DNA of 64,000 bases from Linum tenue (Eukaryota > Streptophyta > Magnoliopsida > Malpighiales > Linaceae): assembly GCA_946122785.1 (NCBI GenBank), contig CAMGYJ010000009.1, positions 5,238,937-5,302,936 of the forward strand. The letters are read 5' to 3'. The notes below the pieces were generated by a model. It was not told the DNA's origin. It ran no database searches and saw only the letters and a list, made by a program, of their open reading frames with translations. The first letter of the stretch is position 1; each line of letters starts with the position of its first letter. This document shows positions 57,514-64,000 of this stretch, one piece after another. The position numbers and the translations under genes were made by a program.

Positions 57514-58645
57514 TAGGGCTGGGAAACGGTGCGGTCTGGTCCAGACCAGACCATATATACGGTCTGCGGTCCAGACCAAGAGGGTAAAACAGAGACCATG
57601 GACCAGACCATAACATATACGGTCCAGACCAGACCACGCCTGTGCGGTGCGGTCCGGTACGGTCTGGACCGAGTAGACCACGTACAACAAAACATGTATC
57701 CGAAAAATAAAAAACACATTGAAGTTGAACTACTTCTACTCTTCTAGCTATTATTACATTGAAAACAACTCAGAACCAACACCAAACTAGAATTGGGGGA
57801 TTAATTAGAAGTACAATTCAATTTGTAGCATAGTTCTACTTTTCAAACCAAAGCATCAATACTATCAAGTATTGTCAAATTCCTCGATGAGACCACACAG
57901 TTAGGAAGAAAGCAGAGATCAACATTCTTCAATTACTATGTGTTCTACCTCCCTTGTGGGGCTTTGATTGCGGTTACATTTGTCGTTTGGATTGAAGACA
58001 ACAAAGGTTGGCAATGGGGTTTGGGAACTATTTCTGCAGCAATATTCCTATCGATACCGGTGGAAGGCGCCGGGGCGACGATGAGTAGCAGCAGATCGAG
58101 GTTTCCTTCTCGCCTCTTTCTTGTGAACTTCTCGATGGAAGCAGCAGCCGCAACGCGCTCAACTAGGCTGCGACCTCGCAGCGTGGGATGGTCAATGGTG
58201 GAGGTCGTCAGGTCGATGGTGGAGGTCGATGACTCGATGGAGATGGTGGATTGGATTTTGATGGGGGAAGGAAATCGTGCGATTTGCGAGTGACAGAGCT
58301 GCTAGAAGGCGAGGCAAGGAAACAGGCGAATAGCTATGGCGAGCTGGCTAGGTGATGTGGGCAATGGGCCAGTGGCAATTGGAATTGGAAATTGGGCTTG
58401 GAGGCTGGCGGACTGCGAGTGCAGAGTTGGGGAGAATGAGTTGGGCTCAGCACAGTCTAAATTTTGGTCACGGTCTGGACGGTTAACCACGGTCTAGACC
58501 AGACCAAACCGTTCCAGACCGCAAGTGAAAGAGGCAAACCATGGACCAGACCAAATTGTTTAATGGTCTAACGGTCCGGACCAAACCATACGGTACGGTC
58601 TAAACCGCGGTTTGTCATACGGTTTGGTCTAAATTCCCAGCCCTA
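57514..58645. mobile_element. Non-autonomous hAT element carrying a transporter gene fragment
   Basis: Ends are TAGGGCTGGGAA and inverted TTCCCAGCCCTA. ATCTCAAT flanks both sides exactly (57506-57513 and 58646-58653), the 8-bp hAT duplication. Both subterminal zones (57530-57680 and 58455-58630) consist of GGTCTGGACC / GGTCCAGACC motifs. Between them lies unrelated unique DNA, including a fragment of an NPF transporter. No transposase is present. Confidence 0.92.
57886..58062 (+). pseudogene. Captured NPF (NRT1/PTR) transporter fragment
   Basis: The frame encodes DETTQLGRKQRSTFFNYYVF, then YLPCGALIAVTFVVWIEDNK and GWQWGLGTISAAIFLSIPV. This is the FDE-RKQRS-FFNW/Y segment and the following transmembrane helices of plant NPF/POT proton-coupled transporters, closest by eye to the NPF4 type. 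Only about 60 of 580 or so residues are present, possibly preceded by a few diverged ones. The frame then runs into unrelated sequence (EGAGATMSSSRS). No intron or polyadenylation trace is visible. Confidence 0.85.
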
Positions 58646-58653
58646 ATCTCAAT

Positions 58654-59585
58654 AGTAAGTTGTTGCATACTAAAACAACCAAACTTCGATGATTTCTTAG
58701 AAGGGTAGATCTAAAATTAGGAAAAAAAGAATCTCCACACCCTTTAAAACTCAGAAAAACGTAAGTGGCCAGCAAAGTGGCTAACATGGCACCGCCAAAA
58801 TCCAAAGTAAACAACGAAAATTAAACCAAAAAAGAAAAAAGAGCACAAATCTAAGATCTGGGAATGGCCGAATGCAGAATTTTGGTACTTTAACACCGAC
58901 AGAGCAGAAACACATTTAATTCGCAGATCCAGCCCAACTTGTAAATTGAGGCCACTAACCAAAAACATGGTGGGTCCCACCCATGTGGATGCATAACACA
59001 ACACAAAGGCCCAGCAACCAAAACCGCACCGACAACCCACAAAGATCGGATCTCCGATCTGGCGTTTCGAACCGTTTCGAAACGCATCGTAGTCGGTCGC
59101 TAGTGGAACCCCAGTCACAGTCCAACCAACACCAGAAAGAACCTACCGCGCAAGTAGGCGGTCCAAGTGTCGTGGGCCCCACGCCTTTCTCCTTCACCCA
59201 CCAAGCAGCACCAACTCTCTCCTTTCTTTCTTCGCTTCACCAACCCCACCCCACTCTCGGTTAGGTGGACGCCGTGGGTCCCGCCCAGAAATCCAATCCG
59301 CAGCGTCCACGTCATCTGAACGCTAAGCGATCCCTCGTGAGCCCGGCCGTAGACGATCCGCCTCGATAGCCCGATATAAACGCGGAAAGCTTGAGGGAAC
59401 GAAAAGCGCGGGGAATCAAGTAAAACCTAAAGCAAGAGAGCGAGTCCCACGATTCCGCTCCTCCCTCTCCGCTATATAATCTCCAGTTCGTCTCTGCTCC
59501 TGTTTTTCCTTCTCCCCTCGTCCCTCGTCCCTCTCTCTCTCTCAAATCTCAATTTCTCCCTCGGTTCTTCTTAATAAAATCCCTG
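58654..59585 (+). promoter_or_regulatory. SAM synthetase promoter and non-coding first exon
   Basis: A TATA box (CTATATAAT, 59472-59480) stands in GC-richer DNA. A CT-rich leader with TCTCTCTCTCTC (about 59530) follows, ending AAATCCCTG at the donor GTGAGT (59586). CT-rich leaders with a leader intron are common in highly expressed plant genes. The start of transcription should be about 30 bp after the TATA box. Confidence 0.65.
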
Positions 59586-59932
59586 GTGAGTTTCAATTCC
59601 GCTTGTTCTTCGTCCTCTTTGTCCGTCCTTTTGATCCGATCTTTGATAATGTCGATCTGTTATGCATGTGTTTGTTATGGATGATCTAGTCTCCCCCCGT
59701 GTGAATCTGCATCGTTACTTAGCCGAAATTTGATTGATTTCTCTGTGCGGAACAATCTCTTTTTCCTTGTCGTTGTCGATCGATCGGATCCGGCAGACGT
59801 GACGATCTCAATTGGGGTTATTTCGGATTTTTTTTTCGACTGGTGTCGATTACGTGTTTGATGAAATGTCTAACTGTGTTGTTGTGGTTTTACCTAATCT
59901 GATTGTGATGGTGGGATGTTTTGTGGATCCAG
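59586..59932 (+). other. 5' UTR intron of the SAM synthetase gene
   Basis: A 347-bp intron from CCTG|GTGAGT to GGATCCAG|CGTAAACG, eight bases before the ATG. The body is T-rich as expected. Leader introns of this kind often enhance expression. Confidence 0.8.
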
Positions 59933-59940
59933 CGTAAACG

Positions 59941-61113
59941 ATGGAGACTTTCCTCTTCACATCCGAGTCTGTGAACGAAGGTCACCCGGACAAGCTCTGT
60001 GACCAGGTCTCCGACGCCATCCTCGATGCCTGCCTGGAGCAGGACCCGGAGAGCAAAGTCGCCTGCGAGACCTGCACCAAGACCAACATGGTCATGGTCT
60101 TCGGCGAGATCACCACCAAGGCCAAGGTCAACTACGAGAAGATCGTGAGGGACACCTGCAGGGGAATCGGGTTCGTATCTCCCGATGTGGGTCTCGATGC
60201 TGACAACTGCAAGGTGCTCGTCAACATCGAGCAGCAGAGCCCCGACATCGCACAGGGTGTCCATGGCCATCTCTCCAAGAAGCCTGAGGAGATCGGAGCT
60301 GGTGATCAGGGGCATATGTTTGGGTATGCCACCGACGAGACCCCCGAGCTGATGCCTCTGACCCATGTCCTCGCCACCAAGCTTGGAGCCAAGCTCACCG
60401 AGGTGAGAAAGAACAAGACCTGCCCATGGTTGAGGCCCGACGGCAAGACCCAGGTCACTGTCGAGTACAGGAACGAGAACGGAGCCATGGTACCTAAAAG
60501 AGTCCACACTGTCCTCATCTCCACCCAGCACGATGAGACCGTCACCAATGACCAGATCGCAAAGGACTTGAAGGAATACGTCATCAAGCCTGTGATCCCA
60601 GCTGAGTATCTCGATGAGAAGACCATCTTCCATCTCAACCCTTCAGGCCGTTTCGTCATCGGAGGACCTCATGGAGATGCTGGGCTGACCGGAAGGAAGA
60701 TCATCATTGACACCTACGGTGGATGGGGTGCACATGGTGGTGGTGCTTTCTCAGGGAAGGATCCAACCAAGGTCGACCGCAGTGGTGCCTACATTGTCAG
60801 GCAGGCTGCCAAGAGTATTGTGGCATCTGGCCTCGCCCGCCGCTGCATTGTCCAGGTTTCGTACGCTATTGGTGTCCCTGAGCCATTGTCTGTTTTCGTC
60901 GACACTTACAAGACTGGGAAGATCCCGGATAAGGACATCTTGGTATTGATCAAGGAGAACTTCGACTTCAGGCCTGGGATGATCTCCATCAACCTTGACC
61001 TGAAGAGAGGTGGCAACTTCAGGTACCAGAAGACTGCTGCTTACGGGCACTTCGGCCGTGAGGACCCAGATTTCACTTGGGAGACTGTCAAGATCCTCAA
61101 GCCCAAAGCTTAA
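59941..61113 (+). CDS. SAMS: S-adenosylmethionine synthetase
   Basis: A single coding exon of 390 residues, full length for the plant enzyme. It makes S-adenosylmethionine from methionine and ATP in the cytosol, feeding methylation, ethylene and polyamine synthesis. Visible motifs are [13 protein letters not shown] (8-20, ATP/methionine site), [15 protein letters not shown] (119-133), [18 protein letters not shown] (about 237-253) and the glycine-rich GGGAFSGKD (266-274). All conserved catalytic His, Lys and Asp positions appear intact. The start aligns with [11 protein letters not shown] of all plant forms. Codons are markedly C/G-ending compared with neighbouring genes, typical of strong expression. 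By eye it groups with Arabidopsis MAT3/MAT4. AlaProAla-type tails vary; here it ends KILKPKA. Confidence 0.98.
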   Translation: METFLFTSESVNEGHPDKLCDQVSDAILDACLEQDPESKVACETCTKTNMVMVFGEITTKAKVNYEKIVRDTCRGIGFVSPDVGLDADNCKVLVNIEQQSPDIAQGVHGHLSKKPEEIGAGDQGHMFGYATDETPELMPLTHVLATKLGAKLTEVRKNKTCPWLRPDGKTQVTVEYRNENGAMVPKRVHTVLISTQHDETVTNDQIAKDLKEYVIKPVIPAEYLDEKTIFHLNPSGRFVIGGPHGDAGLTGRKIIIDTYGGWGAHGGGAFSGKDPTKVDRSGAYIVRQAAKSIVASGLARRCIVQVSYAIGVPEPLSVFVDTYKTGKIPDKDILVLIKENFDFRPGMISINLDLKRGGNFRYQKTAAYGHFGREDPDFTWETVKILKPKA

Positions 61114-61846
61114 GTCTTTGAGCCTAAATCTTGGTTGTCACTTTCTGAAGGTGGCAGGTTATGATCGTAGCCGTATCAATTTGGATTCTGCTTGCTTTGC
61201 GAGGGGGGGAAATAAAGAGGAAAAAAGAAAAGATGACGCTGTGGAGGACCCATCGCCTTTGTACTGACAAGGGGAATGATTGTATTTCCAACGCTGAGAG
61301 TCGAAGCGGGGTTCCCAAATCGTTCGATTTTCTTTTTGTTTAGTTCGAACAGAGGTTTTAAGCAAAAATAGCATTTGTGGGTTTTATTATAGGAGTTTCT
61401 TTAGTAGTCTGTCTGTCGTCATTCTTCATTTTGTCTTGTTACAGTCTGTTGTTCTTCTTTTCTGTCTTAAGCAAACTTTCATTGGTTGTTGTTGAGCTCT
61501 GCTGCTGCCTTTTACCACGTTAGTGTGGGTTGATAATGATTGAGGATTCATACCTGTATCCATTTTTATTTCAATTTCTAATCAATTTTAGAAGGGGGGA
61601 AATTGCGAACTTTCTCTCCCTGCAAATCTTGTTCTCTCTATCACAAATTTGTAGCACTCTCACGAGAATGGCAGATTCTTTATTACTCGAGGCAAAAGAA
61701 AGGAGGGGGGAAGACAAGACAAGGAAGGAACTGCGAACCCCAATTAACTAAAACATAAATCAGTAAATCACGTGTCTTGGCGATTGGAATGAAACATTGA
61801 TAACTAGTACAATAATGGGTTTGTTTTTGTTGTTGCTCTTCACACA
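61114..61846. other. Convergent 3' flanks of SAM synthetase and thioredoxin-like genes
   Basis: The SAM synthetase 3' untranslated region and the thioredoxin-like 3' untranslated region converge here. No other gene was recognised. A GA-rich stretch lies at 61685-61730. Confidence 0.45.
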
Positions 61847-62537
61847 TCAAGAATGCAACCACAAACGATCGTGGAGGCGCTCTTCTCCTGCACCAATAAT
61901 CTCGTCGACCTTTTCTCCGTCGCGATAGAAATGGAAGGATGGTGCGAAGCGAATGTTGTTGGTTGTTTCGGGGCACTCGTCGATATCGGCATAGACGAAG
62001 GAAAGCTTGGGGAAGTGGTCGCTCAGCCGGAGAAACGCAGGGAGTATCTGGCTACAGGAGCTGCACCTTCGTTACCGCAATCATGCAAAACGAAAAAAAA
62101 CGGCAGGGGATGCTACATTAGCCCACAGAAGCAAGCAGCCAGAAGAACATAAAGACGTAGCTCAAAAACTCCTCTAAGAGGCATTACATCGAACACCTTG
62201 CGTGCGCCCTGTTACAGCAAGCAAAAGATATACAAGAAAATTGGCTTCCTAAAAAGGGGATGCAGATGAATAAGAAGAAGACGACGAAGGGTACCATGAC
62301 GCGCCATAGTTGATCACCGCCTGCAACGGCAGAGATAGAACGAGTCAGCCGAACGAAGAAAGAAAAGAAATTGGGTGAATGAATGCGAGAGAGGGGGTTT
62401 ACTGGAGCCCGGGAAGAAGTGATGTGGCGGAGAATGTTGAGGTGGGCTTCATCGGTTGACACCCTTCTTAAGTTGCCGTGCCGATTCGCCATATCAAGAG
62501 CAAGACCTTCCGGCCCTTTCTTCCCGTCTTCCTCCAT
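61847..62537 (-). CDS. Thioredoxin-like 3-3 protein
   Basis: Three exons on the minus strand: 62537-62403, 62320-62295, 62066-61847, giving 126 residues, the length of Arabidopsis At3g53220 as I recall it. Exon 2 is only 26 bases (AVINYGAS plus the first part of Trp) and is easily missed. The join gives NYGASWCSSCSQILPAF with a redox-active WCSSC at 54-58, where Arabidopsis has WCGVC. Further conserved parts are FVYADIDECPETT, the cis-Pro-like FAPSFHFY (APS instead of the more usual TPT) and GAGEERLHDRLWLHS. The N-terminus MEEDGKKGPEGLALDMANRH is acidic, with no targeting signal, so cytosolic location is likely. The family's physiological substrates are not well defined. Confidence 0.92.
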
Positions 62538-63180
62538 CGACCTTCTTCGGGTTCTAACCCAAATGGTTCGCTTTTACTTGTTCTGTTCCTCCTCTTTATC
62601 ATATTAGGTTTTGTTTTGGAGTTGGGTTAGGATACAAAACTTATTAGTTTGTAATCCTACAAAATCTCATGGATGGATGGTTGAGATTGAAAGGGAACGG
62701 ATCTAAGCATCATATTTGTAGGGTATAAAGAGGGAAAATAGGAAATAGGATAGTGGACTGATCGAATTTTTTGGTTAGTGTACTTTTCAATTCTCTTCTA
62801 AAACTTCAACGGATCATATCTCATTCGTTTTATATATGATTTTAGAAATTTTTGCATAGAAAAATTGAGTAATTTGTACTTTATAAGATGATATCCATTT
62901 ATATATTTTTTGGAGCAAAATTTTTTATAACGTCTTATCACTTTCATATCACGATATTAGGTTGATGTACATATATTACAAAATTAAAAAATATTACCAC
63001 AATTATGGTGGTGGAAAATGTATTGACCAATTAATTTTGTTTTGGAGACTATAAAATGCGCGAGCTGGGCGAATGGGGGATTTAGGTCAACCAACTCGAT
63101 AACGCACGGTTGAGCATAATGAGTGAAAATTTCACTCAGCAGGGGCGCTCCCGTGCGAGCTAAATTTTTGTCCAGTCAGT
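62538..63180. other. Upstream flank of the thioredoxin-like gene and spacer
   Basis: Beyond the promoter the DNA (62790-62960) contains TTTTTGCATAGAAAAATTGA and GATGATATCCATTTATATAT phrases, resembling the dispersed repeat at 25100 and 52075. No gene. Confidence 0.35.
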
Positions 63181-63660
63181 GCGTTTTCGCACACTCTTCT
63201 TCTTCATCTACCTCCGCACTCCACACCACACACACATAAGTTTTTCTTCTCCCTCTCTTCTCCCCCTCGGCGATGATAGGCGCGTTGGCGGCGGTGACAC
63301 GTAAGCAAGCGACGACGACAAGCGGCAGCAAAGAATGGCTGACTCCGAGCGTTATTCGAGTGGCGACGAGGAAGCGGCGTGAGGAGAAAGGGGCTGAGGG
63401 TGCGGTTGGCGAGCTTGCGGGGGTCGTCGCTGGCGGTGACTTTGTTCTCACTGGCGGCGACTTTGTCCTCCAAGGATTATGTATACTTATTGAATGAGAC
63501 GACGAGTTGCAACAATCAATGCAACTCATATTGATTCGAAACTTCTTTGGGCACATGATCAACACCAGGCCGATTCTGTTTGGGAAAACGAGGTAAGCCT
63601 TTCATAATAGTTTTTCATTAAAGGTCTTTACTTAGTTAGATTAGATTAGTTAAACTGAAA
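63181..63660 (+). other. Possible 5' exon of an unidentified gene
   Basis: A frame from 63273 to 63497 begins MIGALAAVTRKQATTTSGSK and is basic and Ala/Gly-rich. A donor-like GAG|GTAAGCC lies at 63591-63598. CT-rich sequence before the ATG resembles a plant leader. I do not recognise a domain and the frame does not clearly continue, so this may be a real first exon or chance. Confidence 0.2.
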
Positions 63661-64000
63661 TTATATTTAAGTTTTAGAGAGAATTGTTATAAACGCGCTG
63701 CTACGGATCGGGAAATTGCCGGAATCGATAAAGCAAGAATACGAGAGCGAGAATCGAAAGAACACAGACACACAATTTACGTGGTTCACTAACACGATGT
63801 GTGTTAGCTAGTCCACGGGCGAGAGAGAGAGCCAGTTTCACTATATCTGAGCGAGACCCCCGGTTACCAGTCGTAGCGGCTGATAATCCGATTCAAGTCA
63901 TATCAACAAGAATTAATATAAGTTTTTCTATAAATATATATAAGTTTTGTGCACTATAGGGTGGTGATCGACTTTACCATATTAGAGGTACGACCCGTTT
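63661..64000 (+). mobile_element. LTR-like sequence at the right edge
   Basis: ATTTACGTGGTTCACTAACA followed by GCTAGTCCACGGGCGAGAG is the R-U5-like motif pair seen at 1510-1555. It suggests a Copia LTR or TRIM running off the window. No coding part is visible. Confidence 0.35.

Noticed and set aside
58083..58293. Extension of the captured transporter frame as a coding exon
   Set aside because: After SIPV the residues are Arg/Ser/Met-Val-Glu repeats unlike any transporter; probably filler or another captured scrap.
59890..60633. Long minus-strand open frame of 247 codons over the SAM synthetase gene
   Set aside because: Shadow of the C/G-ending codon use of the real plus-strand gene; no domain and no promoter context.
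1..64000. CRISPR arrays, operons, bacterial promoters, tRNA or rRNA genes
   Set aside because: This is plant nuclear DNA. I saw no spaced repeat array, no rRNA sequence and no convincing tRNA A/B boxes by eye; a tRNAscan run would be needed to exclude tRNAs fully.

Overview
This is nuclear DNA of a flowering plant, almost certainly a eudicot. Seven of the eight host genes have GT-AG introns. All eight match angiosperm families, and the spacers are packed with plant transposons (Copia, Gypsy, LINE, hAT, PIF/Harbinger-type MITEs, Helitron). I cannot name the species.

Host genes, left to right: a PIX13-like receptor-like cytoplasmic kinase (7054-9678, +); a GAUT3-like galacturonosyltransferase (14728-17880, +); a P-class PPR protein like Arabidopsis At2g17140 (20406-23131, +); a subgroup-14 (RAX/MYB36-like) R2R3-MYB (35950-37041, -); a plastid DUF4079 membrane protein (43350-44604, -); a PTST2/PTST3-like CBM48 protein of starch granule initiation (45351-49503, -); an S-adenosylmethionine synthetase (59941-61113, +); and a thioredoxin-like 3-3 protein (61847-62537, -). 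Exon models were built by hand from splice signals, frame continuity and remembered homologs. All close in frame at plausible family lengths. From memory, the kinase and PPR orthologs lie near each other on Arabidopsis chromosome 2, and so do the MYB, DUF4079 and SAM synthetase orthologs. The window therefore looks like ancient gene order diluted by transposons. The genes are not an operon and share no obvious pathway.

The rest is mobile DNA of several ages. A very young LTR element (51018-55977; 955-bp LTRs with about four differences, 5-bp target duplication) encodes only a retropepsin-type region, and its frame runs on into the 3' LTR. It sits in older Copia and LINE debris. An hAT-type element (57514-58645, perfect 8-bp duplication) carries a piece of an NPF (NRT1/PTR) transporter gene. 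A foldback element of about 1 kb ends roughly 110 bp before the PPR start codon. A degenerate Helitron with a Rep remnant ends at 31388. MITEs are nested in one another, and a decayed Gypsy gag-protease region is split by an hAT insertion.

The most interesting host observation is in the PTST-like gene. A unit of about 149 bp, made of an exon end plus its intron, is present three times in tandem inside the CBM48 coding region. All three exons stay in frame.
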